Source of the DNA: Symsagittifera roscoffensis
Taxonomy: Eukaryota; Xenacoelomorpha; Acoela; Convolutidae
Direction of reading: 5' to 3'
Assembly (NCBI RefSeq): GCF_963678635.1
Contig: NC_087069.1
Coordinates: forward strand, 496,001 to 560,000
Length of the DNA: 64,000 nt
The notes below the pieces were generated by a model. The model ran no database searches. It had not been told where the DNA came from and was given only the letters and a program-made list of their open reading frames with translations. Position numbers and translations under genes: made by a program. Within the stretch, counting starts at the first letter, position 1. Each line of letters starts with the position of its first letter. Below, one piece after another: positions 1-12,378 of this stretch.

Positions 1-1060
1 AATTAATTAAGAAAATAAACATGATCAAATTAATTAATGGCCGCGAACGGTTGACAATTTCATCCTTGTCGCAAATTTTGCAATAGATTTTTTCATGTTG
101 AAAGTCTGTAAAGCCAACTTTGGTCGTGCCGGTTGCGTCGCTGCAGCTGGGGTCAAATCGGTCATGCCATCTTCGCTTTGATCAGGATGGTTGCCCCTGA
201 ATGTTTTGGGTCAGCGAAAATCTGGAAAATGCCAATCTTTGGACACGGGAATGAAGTAACAATTACTGAAAAACCGCATAAGATGCGGCCGAAAATCTTT
301 GTTACAAGAGCTAATTTTCTGCCATGTTACGATCGTTCTTGCCTTATTGAATTTTTGCTGCTGTCAAGTTAGGCTGAAGTTGACCGCAGCAAAAATTGTG
401 CTAATCGTGCCGTATTTATATTTGTGGCAAAAGTCGCGATGATTTTTTGAGTCATCAGGTCTGAACGGCAATACGAGGTCAAGCTGAGCACTAGATAGGC
501 GCACAATTTGGCTTTTTTTAAGTCTCTGGAATCCAGAGACAAGCTTTTAAACAAGTTTGATTTTGTCGGAACGATAAAAGAAAACGAAAGAACAAAAAAG
601 AACAAAGAGAGCGTCCTTGATGCGGAAATCTCTTCCACTTCTCAAAATACTCAGTTTGGCCTCGTAAGGGGAGCTGCTAATGGTCACCCCAGCTGCGCCG
701 CTACATGTCGGGTCACGCATTTCACGCAGTGTCCGCTATTGCCGTAAAAGTCGCGATGGATCTATTTGATCGAGAAATTCAGGAAAAGCCAAATTCTGGT
801 CGCGAAAGTCTGAACAGTTCAAAACTGGTCAAGACGATATGGATGTGCTTTTTTTTCATTCGCAACAGTGTAAACTTAACTTAGAATCAAAATAAATTGG
901 TTTCGAATGGTGCAAGGAAAAGTTTTTCGTTGCTTGTTCACAGTTGTCATCCTGTGTTTTTATCTTCAAACATCTCATATTCTTCGAAATATTATGCAAA
1001 TGGTGTCGAAATTCTAATATCATAGGAGTCAGTTATGCGCGATGAAAGCCCCAGTTAACA
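1..1060. other. no recognisable gene
   Basis: No ORF here resembles a known family and no clear repeat structure stands out. Short phrases such as AAAAGTCGCGATG and GGTCGCGAAAGT recur near positions 430, 745, 800 and 2020, which hints at an old degenerate repeat, but no unit can be delimited. Confidence 0.4.
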
Positions 1061-1072
1061 GCGCGTGAATTT

Positions 1073-1885
1073 TTAGAATGCCATTCCAATTGTGTAACCG
1101 TCCTCAACGCCGAGGGATCGCCATTTGGATATTGTGCCTCTGATGCAAAAGTTGGTTGCTATTAGTAAAGTGAATGAAATTTTACATCTCACCCAGCACA
1201 TGACATGACTATATGGGCGGTCCCATTTTGATGCCAGACCATCTGCTAGTCGTTTGAGAAAAAACGTGAACTCCGGTGCCAAAACACCATCTATTGAAGT
1301 GACAAGTGGAGTGAAAGACATGTGCTTTTCTTCACAAGCCGGTCCATACTTATTTTTCTTCTCAATCTCTGCAGTTTTCAGTACATTCATGGGATTGCTG
1401 TTTTGGCAAGACGGAGTGTCAGTGTCTGTAACACGGATGTCGAACGACGCAGCCGACTGTCTATCCCAAACACCACGAGCTGAAAGATCTGCAATTAGTG
1501 CCGGGGTTCCATTTTCTACATCTGGTTCTTTTACGACAGGTTCTCTTTTCACATCTTTCCACAAAATTGAAGCAAGATCGCCCACTGCGTCTCTTATTTC
1601 AATGTGTCGTAGTGATACCAGTCCGCCCTTCTTGCAAGAAAGTGCATGCTGTAAGTCGAAACCTTGTTGACATCCATCACATTTCGAGAAAGAACGTTTG
1701 AGTGTATTTCTGTACCTGACACATAGAGCGTCTCTGAACTCTGTGGCTGATAAATCAAAATTATCTTTCAACAAGGGCAGCGAAGTTAGCCACAAGGAAC
1801 AGTTGTTGTCGATTATTCTCCGGATCGCTCGTTTCTGATCTGCTGGTAAAGCTGGAAGCAATTCATCGAGTTTATCTTTGTCCAC
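1073..1885 (-). pseudogene. C-terminal part of a reverse-transcriptase-type repeat protein (fragment)
   Basis: An open frame of about 270 residues resembles, from memory of the family, the C-terminal region of a widespread group of uncharacterised RT-containing repeat proteins in corals, anemones and other invertebrates. Landmarks are WLTSLPL near the start, FRDALCVRY, a C-x2-C...H-x3-C cluster (KCDGCQQ, HALSCKKGG), RHIEIRD, FDIRV, and a tail with KRLAD, PYSHVMCWVRC and CIRG. The ADLSARG...FDIRV spacing could be a PD-(D/E)xK-like nuclease core, which is inference. The frame probably continues upstream to about 1920, but no RT domain follows, and an overlapping frame at 1813-2058 reads into a stop. 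The product is therefore probably a truncated, non-functional copy. The exact retroelement clade is not assigned. Confidence 0.65.
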
Positions 1886-1889
1886 AGCA

Positions 1890-3000
1890 CTTTGTTTCTC
1901 CTCGTGGTTTTTCTTGCTTCTCTCATCTTTGTTTTGTGTAGAGTTTTGTCGAAATCATCTTGGAGAAGGATCGAACTCACGAGACAGTCGGTTGCTTCAC
2001 GTGAAAAGGAAAATGCTACTTTTTGGTCGCGAAAGTTTGGATATGAAACGCGGGTCACGACCCAGGAAAGAAACTACCAAGGTTTCAAACTTTTGCTTGC
2101 TGGAGATAAAATTACCTAAAGTTTTGAACTATATTTAACAAACCTTTAAAAAAAACAGCGCTACTTTGCCCTGTTACGAGGAGCAGTGTTTTTTCGTGAG
2201 TGTTAGTGATACATTTCATTATCCATTTAGTCTTTTTATTGTCCCTGATTTGAAGGATTGGAACGATATAAATCAGCACTCAAGGTCAAATTTAACCACT
2301 GTAAAGAAGGTCACCATGTCTGTTTCCGTTTAAGCTAACAGATCTGACATAAAAAACCTCCAGAGAATTTCTGACATTGGTATTTCGATTGTGTAATGCA
2401 TATGTTGATCTACACACAATAGCGTCTTTCATAGCTAGCCGAACTAAACTGATAGAATCACTAGAGTTAGGGTATTTGCTGATGCTGAAACTAGTTGACG
2501 TTTCTTAGCAAAAAAAAGATATCTGCGTGTGGCGTTGAAATGTAAAACACGCGAATTGAAAGAAATAATTCAATTGAAATCATCGGAGACAGCTTCATTC
2601 ATACATGTTAAGTTTTACTGCAGAATGAATATCGCAAATCACAAGCAAGGTATTCAGATAATGCTAGCGAGCTTGTTCAGCTCGTAGAAGTAGGAAAAAG
2701 TCTGATTTCTGAAAAATACTCTCTGAAAGAAAAAGCACTTAATTGGAACCAATATGAATTGCACCGCCTAGGGTTGTCCTTAATTGAGAGAGATGAATGA
2801 GAAGGTTTTTGAAAATAAATTAAAATTGAAAAATAAGTAAACGAAAAAAATCGAGATCTGATGACTATAGTGAAAGTCAAAAATAAGGCTCTCCTTCTGT
2901 TCGTCACGCTATCTTATTTTCGGCCGGATAGATTCGTGCAACTTCTTAGTCTAATAGCGATCCTAATCTTACTCTTATGTTTCCTAGTCTCAATAGATAT
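1890..3000. other. unassigned AT-rich spacer
   Basis: The stretch lies between the RT-type fragment and the left LTR of the decayed gypsy element. No gene or clear repeat is seen; short ORFs here have no recognisable composition or motifs. Confidence 0.4.
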
Positions 3001-3003
3001 AGT

Positions 3004-3239
3004 TGTGATACTGCTATTACAATATCATTAGCGTAGCCTTCAGTGAACTATTCTATTTATACTATACCATTTTCCTCGATCAATGTATCTAAAACCTTCG
3101 GTACACCGCGGAGCGATCAGACTAACATAGACGTAGATCTCAGCAGTTTTTAAAAGAGAAAACTATTAATTCGATTAACAGCTAAATTCTTTGGATTTAT
3201 AAATTAGTTTTCAAACAAAATACCTAGTAGGATATCACA
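3004..3239 (+). repeat. 5' LTR of gypsy-1 (approximate left edge)
   Basis: This shares blocks with 9079-9237 (the CCTTCAGTGAACTATTC block, the CTAAAACCTTCGGTACACCG block, and the TAGGATATCACA end). It starts near a TGTGAT and ends in CA immediately before a primer-binding site, as LTRs do. It is longer than the right copy by an internal stretch, so one copy carries an indel. Confidence 0.65.
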
Positions 3240-3259
3240 TGGCGCGGTCAGTAGGATTC
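3240..3259 (+). promoter_or_regulatory. primer-binding site of gypsy-1, tRNA-Ser type
   Basis: TGGCGCGGTCAGTAGGATTC follows the LTR end directly. Its complement ends in GCGCCA and, read as a tRNA 3' end (acceptor stem plus T-arm), is close to animal tRNA-Ser as I recall it. Assignment to tRNA-Ser is inference; use as a PBS follows from position and the initial TGG. Confidence 0.55.
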
Positions 3260-3388
3260 TCATTTCAGGATATGGGAATATCAGTATTTTGGGACTCAGC
3301 GAACCTAGACCCACCGTGGCAGTTCAAATATTGCTTAGAACAATTTTTAATGGCAATCACGATCAAGGAAAAAGTCAACACATAAGTT

Positions 3389-3959
3389 ATGCTTGAAGAA
3401 CCTACGGAAATACTGCAAGAACCACCGACGAGACCAGAAACACCAAGAGATGGGGAAGACGCAACTGCGAGTGCAGCCAGAGATCTCAGAGACAAATTAG
3501 CAAAAGACAGAAAAACACTTGAGAACGAAGAGAAAAGAGCACGTGGACCAAGGGTTGGCCACAACATTTATTCAAACGAGGTACAAAAGAAGCTTGTATC
3601 CAGATTATTTCTCTTCCTTGGAACGGAAGGGAAGAAAAGGCCTTTACAAAAAATCCCTCGTGTGGAATTATTCAAAATGTTTTTCAAGGAAATCACAGAA
3701 AAAAGCCATAAAATTTGAACATAGTAAACTAACCACAATGGCTTTTCAAAAAACGAATGCAATTTTAGATCATGTCAATTCAGCCATACTTCCCAGAGGG
3801 AGAAGGAACCTCAAGATACGTCTACGAAGATACGTCAAGGAGAGAATAAAAAACCAACCAACGTCAAACAAAGTAAGATCACTCAAGGCCATGGTACGAA
3901 TGGATCATCAGATAGTCCAACTGACAGTGTCTTTCCTAAACTGGGTGACAACAAAATAA
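3389..3959 (+). pseudogene. gag-like remnant of gypsy-1
   Basis: Two overlapping frames (3389-3718 and 3519-3959) carry a charged, proline-rich start (EEPTEILQEPPTRPETP) followed by basic helical sequence, in the place where Gag belongs between the primer-binding site and RT. No zinc knuckle is preserved. The frame switches and stops show it no longer encodes a full Gag. The assignment rests mainly on position. Confidence 0.4.
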
Positions 3960-4303
3960 ACCATAGACAAATCAAAGAAAGCACGTTTTATACCGGTAGA
4001 AAAGTGAAATGTGATGGCACAGTCTGTGGACTACAAAAAACAACCAATTTTATTCTGGGAACTTTAAAGAGAAGTCTACGCTCAGCACTCTCGGAAGTGA
4101 TAGGGACCACGTTCTAAGTGACAGAACGCAGAACCAGATGTATAATGGTCTGGAAGTGTGGGGGTAGCAACCACAGTGAAACCAGGTCTAAGGGAACTGT
4201 CAAGGTTTGACATGCTGCTGTGCGAGCACTCAGAAGGATGGAAAAACATCTTAACGGAAATGAAAGACTTATTTGAAAGTTAGGGAATTTCTAAAATCAA
4301 ATT

Positions 4304-5100
4304 GTGAGTTCAAAGTTCAAATACCCTCTTTGCCCAATTCAAGCAAAAAGGAGGAGAATACCAATGCATATACAAGATATGGTGGAAACGGAAATCAACA
4401 AACTATTGACAGAAAGTCTTATCACAAAATTGGATAATTCTACAAGCGAATGTTTCATTGCGCCATTTTTAAGGACAGTAAAAAAGACGAATCAAAAAAA
4501 CTGGCACTAGATGCAAAACCCATCAACAGGTAACTCTTCAAAAACAAGTATCAAATGCCAAATATTGAGAATTTTAGAGATGGAGTGAACCAAATTATTA
4601 TTGAACAGAAAAAAGCGCGAACTCTGCTTCAACATGCTAGATCTAAAACATGCTTATGGCCATTTAAAACTGGCTGCAGATACAGCCCGCCAGTGTAATT
4701 TGTTTTTTTTTTCGGGGGTAACGCTACGGGAACACATGGGCTTCTAACAATGTTTTATGACTTGGCAGACATGCCCGCCAAGTTTCAAAAAGCGAAGGAC
4801 AGAGCGATCAAAAGCGCAAAAGCACTTCTGTTTTCTAGACGATATTTTCATTGTGTCAAAAGGCGAAGAAGCAGAATATGCAAAAATAAAGGAAAAAGTT
4901 CTTAAAAACCAGAACGATGAGAAATTGGCATTGAAGATCTCAAAGTGAGAATTGTTCGAAAATGAGGTAAATTAGTTCGGCCATCACTTATCAGATTAGG
5001 GGCTCACACCAAAACTCACAAAAACAGAAGCCATTCAAAAACTCAACTCAACTAAATCTTTAAAAGAAATAAGATCCTTTCTGGGTAGCATAAATGATCC
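4304..5100 (+). pseudogene. gypsy-1 reverse transcriptase remnant
   Basis: Segments in shifting frames read as a Ty3/gypsy RT: RRIPMHIQDMVETEINKLL with TESLITKLDNSTSECFIAPF (fingers, 4304-4510), then NMLDLKHAYGHLKLAAD (catalytic block A, about 4635-4680), DMPAKFQKAKD, and LKEIRSFLGSIND (thumb/connection, near 5070). Stops and frameshifts separate every block, and the usual F/YVDD active-site box is not cleanly readable. The domain is dead. Confidence 0.7.
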
Positions 5101-5414
5101 ATTCGGGGTAGTATATAGCGAAATTTTTTCCAAATGCGGCAAACCTTACAGAAAAACTCCGACTACTTCTAATTGAAGAAAAACAAAAAAAATGAAAAAC
5201 ATGAAATTGCCAGTGAAAAAGTTCAGTGGGGTGAAGAACACACAGTCGTTGTAAAAGCTATAGGAAACGCACTTGCCAATATCTCAAAAGTACCCAAATA
5301 CGATTCAAAGAGAAATACAAAGGTTGAATAAGACGCCAGCCACAATGGACGGGGGGCCACTCTTGAGTAACAAACAGACGATGGGGCTGGGTCCCAATCT
5401 CGTTCGCATCCAGG

Positions 5415-5660
5415 TACCTAAATGTAAATGAAATAGAGTTATTCGCGGTTGTTCGGGCAGCTGACAGATACAAATATAATCAGCTTGGGAAAGAATTTGC
5501 CATTGCAACTGATCATAAAGCCTTCACATCAGCCCTAGATATGAACCAATCAAATAAAACCTACCATTCCCGGTTGAACCAGTGGGTCGATAGATTACTG
5601 CCCTCTCAGTTCAAAATAGGTCACATTCCAGGGAAGGAGATAGGGTTGTCGACTCTTTAT
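5415..5660 (+). pseudogene. gypsy-1 RNase H remnant
   Basis: The plus-strand frame reads NVNEIELFAVVRAADRYKYN, then FAIATDHKAFTSALDM, and later RLNQWVDRLLPSQFKIGHIP followed by GKE. This is the usual RNase H end of gypsy Pol (ATDHKAL...RWALxLQ...I.HIPGKxN). A frameshift lies upstream, so no continuous RT-RNase H product remains. Confidence 0.7.
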
Positions 5661-6869
5661 CGCTTCATCCGTATAATGATCCATGGTCCGGTTCTGAATT
5701 AGACGATTCGTAGCAGCAACAATTGTTTGAGCAACAACAATTTAGCAGCAACAAATCAGACTGCAATCGTAGCAGCTTTGGACTGCATAAACAGTAGGCT
5801 AGAAGGCAAATGTCCGCAATGGCAATTATAACGGTCAAAAACGAACAATGCTCAACCGAAATGAAATAAATCAACTTTCGCGTTCGTCCCAACAGCTAAA
5901 CAGCAGGTTTCAATTGGAATCAAACACTTTTTCTCATTTTCAACCCAGCAAACAGTCCAGCAGAAATGCTGCAAAACTGTTCAAAATTCAGCAAAAAAGA
6001 ATTCATTTAAAGAAATGAGCGCGAGAAGTTTCTCCAACCGATCGTAGGACTGGTGGTCTGACTCACCACAGGAACATTGGAGAGGTGAAGACAGGGAGAA
6101 AAGCTTAACGGATCCTCGGTGAAAACGATCCCTAAACAACACAAACGAAATGTCAGAGGAAGAAGCAGTCACAGAGACGCTACAGAGAACGCGCAAAACC
6201 ATTCCAGGGAGCCAAAGAAACAGAGACCGCTCAGAAAACGAGACGCGTCAACAGACTCGAGTAAAATGGCAATTGTCGGAGGAGCAACAAAAGGAAGCTG
6301 ACAGTAGACTCCTCTTCTTTTGACAACTAACTGGGAGAGAGTCAAGTACACCGCCATGCAGCACCCGTGAACTTAAAGCGGCGACGGAGAAGAATTCCCC
6401 AGCTCCAATCAGCATATCACCCGCAGAGACCAAGGAAACTTCGATGAATGACATACAGGTGTTCAAAGTTGATCTCACGACCACAGAAGATAACGAAGAC
6501 GATCAGGAGATTTGTACAATTGAACCACACCGATGAAGTAGAAATAGCCCACGTAAAGAGGACGAGCTGCCGAAGCCGTCAGGAGAAGATACAATGGACA
6601 ACATTTTAAAACTATTCGATAAGAATCTCCTTGCCGAATAACGTCGGAAGATACCTGGATGGATCGGCTCAAAAGAATGATTGAACGAATGGACAAACAA
6701 GGTTTCGACATATTGGGACCCTAAAACAATCCTTCGTGGGTGCAGATGGCGTAGGACGATTGCTTTCTGGTGGATAACCGACTGGCCGTGCCCGTACAAC
6801 TACGACATTACGGACAGGAGGCGATACTGGGAGTTTCACGTTACCTGTAGTGACCTCATACGCACAAGG

Positions 6870-7290
6870 ACCTAGTGAAGAAGAATGCCGTAGTTGTACC
6901 AGAAATGGCAAGAACACGAAATAACTTATTCCTAAAAACGCATCGAAACCATTACCACTGCTGAAGCAGCCGGGTCAGGAACTACAATTAGATTACGCGG
7001 GCCCGGTAGAAAATCAAATTGAAAAAAAATTGTCTTGCTGGTAGCTTTAGATAGATTCTTGAAACTTCCGTCAGTGAAAGTAACAAAATCGACAAGTGAA
7101 ACGACCAACGTGAAACTTTTGCGAATTTACATTGGCACACATAGCATTCCGGAATCGATTTGTTCAGATCCGTTTTCGGGACTCAAAGGGAAAACTTTTG
7201 AAAAATTTTGTACCGAAAAAAAAATGAGAAAAAATTCTGTCTGGTGGATGACCATCGGGGTTGTGGACTAATTGAGCGATCCACACACAC
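6870..7290 (+). pseudogene. gypsy-1 integrase remnant
   Basis: The frames contain CRSCTRNGKN (second half of the HHCC zinc finger), PGQELQLDYAGPV (first catalytic Asp region), and then LVALDRFLKLPSVKVTKSTS followed by SIPESICSDPFSGLKGKTFEKFC, which corresponds to the second catalytic Asp block. Stops interrupt it. The order RT, RNase H, integrase fits Ty3/gypsy rather than Ty1/copia. Confidence 0.65.
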
Positions 7291-8442
7291 GATAAAATGA
7301 AGACTGGGGGTAGTGCTACTAGAAGAAAAAAAACGCTCGATCAAACTCTGCCTCAGCACAATAATCCGTGACTTGCAGTGGAAAAAACGAAAAACATTCA
7401 ATTTTCAACGTTTCAGGCGCATTTCGGAAAAACGAACAAAAAATGTTACGTGACAAATTTATAACAGATTCTGATCATACGACAAACAGTATCTGGAATG
7501 ATCTGTGTTGACCGCATCGCAACTCAAAAAAAGGCGATCATTCCAGGGAAAACTTGATGGTCTGGAAAAAAGGGGAACTCAGCAGAGACACCAGTCCGAT
7601 GTACAAACAACAACTTAGCGCATCAAGGGATCGACAGCAAGCAAAAGCGCGCAAAAACCTTTTGGATGCAAACGCTCGGTGGAACGAAACACGCAGAGAC
7701 GGTGCGAAGAACGATATTCGACGAATTGTGGTTTTAGCCGATCAATCCAATCCTGAACTCAGGAAGAAAATGATCTACTTGTGTATGAAGGGATTCAATT
7801 AGGATGAGCAGGAAGAGACCACGCATTCATCAAAGAAATCGATACTTCGAAAGAACGATCTCAGTAAAAGCGGTCAGGCCCTCACGACCGCTAAAAAGAA
7901 AAATAGCATCAGAAACAGGGTCGAAAGAGAAAAATTCCGTAGGATCGCTATACCGGAAGTCAGACATTGCAGAAGCGAAAATCAGCCTACAACCAGAACT
8001 AACACAAAGTTCGATTGAAAGCCCATCTGCAGAACCACGGAAAAACTCGAGAAAATCAGCTCACTGGAAGGGCTGGAGAAGAATGACTCAGATGAGCAAC
8101 TGCAACGGCAGGCACAGCAGGCCGATTTGTCATAACGAACAGAACGTTTCCAACAGAGCCACACAATACTAACCTCGAAGGATACAGAAGCTGGTGGGTT
8201 CTCAACCTTGTCATCAAGCGGCCTAAACCAAACAAAGGGGGACCGGTATCGTCATGTGGACCAAAAATCCAAAAATAGTTTGCTTTGACGACGACTAAGA
8301 AGAAAAAGAAAAGGGGAAAGACGCGGCAAAAGAGCAAACTGCAAGGACAGCCAGTCAACCAGACGTACAAAAAAGGGACACTAACAAGGATATGTAATCA
8401 AGTTCAACACCCAGGAAACAGCACAAGGGTAAACTGAAGAAA

Positions 8443-8688
8443 GTGGATATGTCCACTAAACCCGAAGATATCCTAGACACCTTCCAGAATCGGAGTTTAG
8501 CGCCGGTGGAATGGGAAACCTTGGCAGATCAAGTACTTAGGGAGGGAGTGCAAAAGGTGACCGACGAACTGAGAGGAGGAAATCAACCTGCGGCGAACGA
8601 GATGAGTTATTTGACTCACCAACATGCGCATCAGACGACTCCAGCATGGAAGACACCGGGTTATAGGCTCACGTCAAGCAAAGAGTAA
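8443..8688 (+). pseudogene. 3' coding remnant of gypsy-1, function unknown
   Basis: An 81-codon frame (starting MDMSTKPEDILDTFQNRSL) lies between the integrase remnant and the 3' LTR. It is hydrophilic and has no recognised domain. Similar small or decayed frames fill 7554-8370. They may represent the tail of Pol or an extra ORF. Confidence 0.3.
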
Positions 8689-9078
8689 AGAACCTCAAAG
8701 CTTTGGGAACTCAGTAAAGCTTTTCATCGAAAAAAGTTCGCAGGAAGAACTTTCAGGACGAGCACTTCTAAAGGCCGCTTTGCAAGAATAAAAACGACTA
8801 ACCCATTTCAAAACGCGAAACGACAGACTGATCAAAACTTGACAGGGGCTCCAGGAAAGACATCTGTTTAGATGCAAATTCGGTTAGGCCACATAAGACG
8901 AAGTAGTAGACTGGATCCCCAGCTGCAGAATAGAACTGAAAGAAAAATAAAGAATCTAATTCAAAATATTTGCAATTTAAAATTAACAAACTTTTAAAAA
9001 TGAGACTAAAAACCATTGTTATTATAAAAGTTTATAAATTATTTCTTGATTGAAGAAAAAAAAATTCCGTCGAGGGGG

Positions 9079-9237
9079 TAGCAATAGCAGTAAGTTGATA
9101 AAACCTTCAGTGAACTATTCTATTCATATTACACCATTGTTCAGGGTCACTTTATCTAAAACCTTCGGTACACCGCTGAGCGATCAGAAAAACTTGAATC
9201 TACGTAGATCTAACAAAATACTTCGTAGGATATCACA
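9079..9237 (+). repeat. 3' LTR of gypsy-1
   Basis: Shares the CCTTCAGTGAACTATTCTAT, CTAAAACCTTCGGTACACCG and TAGGATATCACA blocks with 3004-3239. A run CGAGGGGG just upstream is a plausible polypurine tract. Confidence 0.65.
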
Positions 9238-11126
9238 ATAAAATTTACTGGTGTTCTTGTAAGATTAGACGAGAGGAAGAGCAACTGCTTTCTAAATAAA
9301 TTGTCCTTCTCTGTCTGAAAACTTTAATAGATTCAACCTCACAAATTATTTTAAAATTTGTTCCTGGATCATGATTGGTTAGCTCTAAGTTTTTCAAAGT
9401 GATAGTTATGAAAAAATTAAAGGTATATCTTTAATAGTTGTTTTGAACTGGTTCCACCAATCCACGATTATGGAATTTTTTAAGTTTTAAATTTCTCAAG
9501 TGAAGGATCGATTGAGTGACTTCTAATTTTTCCTTGAGTAGATTCTTCAAGAAGAGGGAAGAAAGAAGAGAGAAGAGGGGCAGCTGCTCGGTTTTGTGAA
9601 ACATTTGTTGTCTTGAGAAACAGAGATTACCGAGTACTGTAGTGATTTGAAGGATCGTGTCGAGTTTGCAGATTGATATAGTGATGTTTTGATTTCGTAG
9701 AGCTAGACTAGGTGCCTTCTCAGCTAATTATAAAATAGTGAGATAAGGTTTAGCTTCTCTGAGTGAAGCGCCAAAAGAATAGGATCTCTGAGATATTAAT
9801 CGATTTGATCATTTGCTGCGATGTTGGTTCTCTGCTTTATTTCATTGGATGGTTGTGACTGCGGCAAGCAAAACCAAAAGATTTGCCTAATCAGAATCGG
9901 AATGTCGCGGAGTTTCATCTCGTTTTTTTGCTGCTTGTTTCTTTGCTCTGGTGATTATTTACATTGTATAAGACTGCACCTTTTAGAAATTATAGCTTTA
10001 GTTATTATCGTTTGTTAGTTGTTTTCGCCACTAAGAAGTTCGGTTATTTTTAAAGAGATCCTCACACTAGAGTTGTTCTTGGTATAAAAATTTTCAGGGT
10101 CGGAGTCTCGACGTACAGCTGGTAGAGGCTTGAGTAGAGGTGCTTTTGGGTGTCTCTTTGAGAATAGTTTCTTTTTGTGATAAGCATTTCTTTTCTTTTT
10201 TATCAGGTGTTCATTCTTGATTGTGTCCTTTTCTTAAAAAAGGATTGTTTTTGGTTTGTTTCATCTTTGAGTTCATTAGCGTTTGATGTGTTCTTACTAA
10301 AAATTTGGATTAGAGTTTCAAAGAACGTTTTATTCAATTTAAACTGGGTTTAATCTGGTTTGGGTACCTTGAGATTTTCCGGTACAAGTTGTTGGTATGG
10401 CGGGGTTAGTAAACTGCGTTGGTAATTTAAGCTTAGCTTTATTTCCTTCTTCCAACTAAATTAAGGGAAAATTTGAAACGTGTGAACGCGAGTTAAAGTT
10501 GTCATCAGTTAGTTTGTTAAACAAGAAATTCATTTTAATCAAATACTGTAGTGGCGAGTTACGCTGAATTGGGTGGAAAGAGTTCGTTGGATGATTACAT
10601 AAAAAAATTACATAAAAAAACACAATTAACCAAAGATTAATTAACCTGATTTGTTACTCACTTTGTAATCAATACTTTGTATAAGTAATTTACGGCTTAA
10701 TTGTACAATTTTATTGCTGAGTATGAATTCTACTGCATTTTATAATTTTACAACAAACATTTGTCTATTTTCTTCTCTAAAAACCTCACCCTGCAACTGC
10801 CGTTCCGAATAACTTCTTCTTCGATTTCCTAAGGCGAGAAACGAAACCAAGAAATGGTGAACAAAATTAACAATCGTGATCAGGTTTGACCTTATTTTCG
10901 TAGGTTGTAACGCGATTTGTCAAGTCATAATAAGTATAGTGTTTAGAAGGTTTAGTTGCCCTGTTATACTTGTAGAAGTTCCAAAGTTTTTTTGCTAATG
11001 AACTGCTATTTATATTTCTATATAAAAAACGGGGGCTACGAAACTAAACGGAAAGAAAGTTAGACATGACCAGAAAAATTGAACTCAAAACTAAAATCAT
11101 GGGAAATTAGACGTATTTGTATTGTT
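9238..11126. other. unassigned G/T-biased spacer
   Basis: No coding similarity or repeat structure is recognised over nearly 1.9 kb between the gypsy-1 3' LTR and the segmental duplication. The plus strand is rich in G and T runs up to about 10.4 kb. Near 10.60 kb a short phrase TTACATAAAAAAA is repeated. ORFs up to 65 codons occur but look random. Confidence 0.4.
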
Positions 11127-11920
11127 CGTTTCATTAGAGCCGTCTAATTTGTTTATCGTCTAATGTCCAAGACCTCTTCCCCCCCCCAAAAAAAAAAGTT
11201 ATCATTATTTGCTATAAAAGTAATGAGTTGAAACGAATGATTAGAGAGTTGAAAAAGAGACAATCTTTGGTCAAAATAGATAACCTCAGTGCACTTAGAA
11301 AAATTTTGAAGTGTATTTAAGAAAGTGGAAAAGAGATCCAATTCATAAATCCTTGTTGATTAAAAAAAATGATAACTGAAAAACAGATACTCATATGAAG
11401 TGAGGTGTGGATAGGAGTCCTAAAATCCAAAAAAAAAACAATAGATTTGAAAAATATATTATTTTAATTGAACTTGATATCATTTAGTAAAAGTGTTCGA
11501 GTAACGAGATTTTTAAAATGGAAAAATGGAAAAAATCTTCACACGGTTGGCACAAAAACGCGGCGCAATTTAGTTCAACTTCCATAGTAATGCTTTCAAT
11601 TTTATTTCATTGCTTTCTACTAAATCAGAGTTGCTATTCATTAAGAAAAAGGTAAGTAGCTTCATACACATTTTTCAGCAACTATTTTATTGTTAGTTAC
11701 TTTAATTGTAAAATTTTTCGACTTTGCTAGAGAAACGGAAACGACCAGATCGAAGAATCAGAGAAACAATTTCGTCTTAAATGATGGTCAATTAATTGAG
11801 CAACGGGCTTTTTTCTCTCCACCTTACATTGCGCGAGCATAATTTTTTTGGCGTAAAAAGTGATTCTTCAAAGTTAGTTATGAAGACCACAGCAATTCGC
11901 CATGGCAAATGTGAACAAAT

Positions 11921-12137
11921 GGCTCTTTTCCAGTCCCCCCTTTCAAATTCAAATTTGAAAAGCTTATTTAACATTGTCATAATGCAATGAAATTTGGCAT
12001 GCTGAACAAACTGACAACTGTGAACAGAGTTGTTCTTCATACTTTACATCGTAACATCACGAATTTAGCCATAATAACACGTAAAACAAACATAAAACTC
12101 GGTATTTTAAAAGGGGGGGGGAAACTGGAAAAGAGCC
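11921..12137 (+). mobile_element. MITE-B1
   Basis: A 217-bp element with terminal inverted repeats (GGCTCTTTTCCAG at the left, CTGGAAAAGAGCC at the right), flanked by the 8-bp target duplication GAACAAAT (11913-11920 and 12138-12145). Unit 2 at about 19375 shows GAACAAATTTTTAC without the element, confirming the boundaries. It has no coding capacity. The B family interior carries phrases such as GTCATAATGCAATGAAATTTGGCATG. Confidence 0.85.
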
Positions 12138-12378
12138 GAACAAATTTTTACAACGCTTCCTGCATGCAAAATGCCGTTTGAACAGTTTGGTTATTTTGTA
12201 ATTTAGGAGATGGGTGGGAAACTGGAAAACAGGTGAAAGTGGCAGAAAATTTTTGCTAGAGAAGTGTTTTTTCTCCAGATAAAATTGGCTTTGTAACTAG
12301 CCACTATTGACATAATCAACCAAAAGTTATCAGTGTCCTGAGCTCAAATTTAGAAAAAAAAATTTCACTCAAGATTTT

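Larger units (their letters stand above)
3004..9237 (+). mobile_element. decayed Ty3/gypsy LTR retrotransposon (gypsy-1)
   Basis: Two diverged copies of the same terminal sequence bound this stretch. Both contain CCTTCAGTGAACTATTCTAT, then CTAAAACCTTCGGTACACCG and GAGCGATCAGA, and both end in TAGGATATCACA (3228-3239 and 9226-9237). Between them, in gypsy order, are a primer-binding site, Gag-like, RT, RNase H and integrase remnants, all broken by stops and frameshifts. A purine-rich run just before 9079 may be the polypurine tract. Left-to-right LTR divergence and the many coding lesions indicate an old, dead insertion. The left edge of each LTR is uncertain by some tens of bases. Confidence 0.8.

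Noticed and set aside
1254-1701. Plus-strand ORFs opposite the RT-repeat fragment
   Set aside because: Antisense shadows; the minus-strand frame carries the recognisable motifs.
9821-10018. 65-codon hydrophobic ORF in the 9.2-11.1 kb spacer
   Set aside because: Cys/Ile/Leu-rich composition follows from T-rich DNA; no signal-peptide cleavage context, partner exon or similarity seen.
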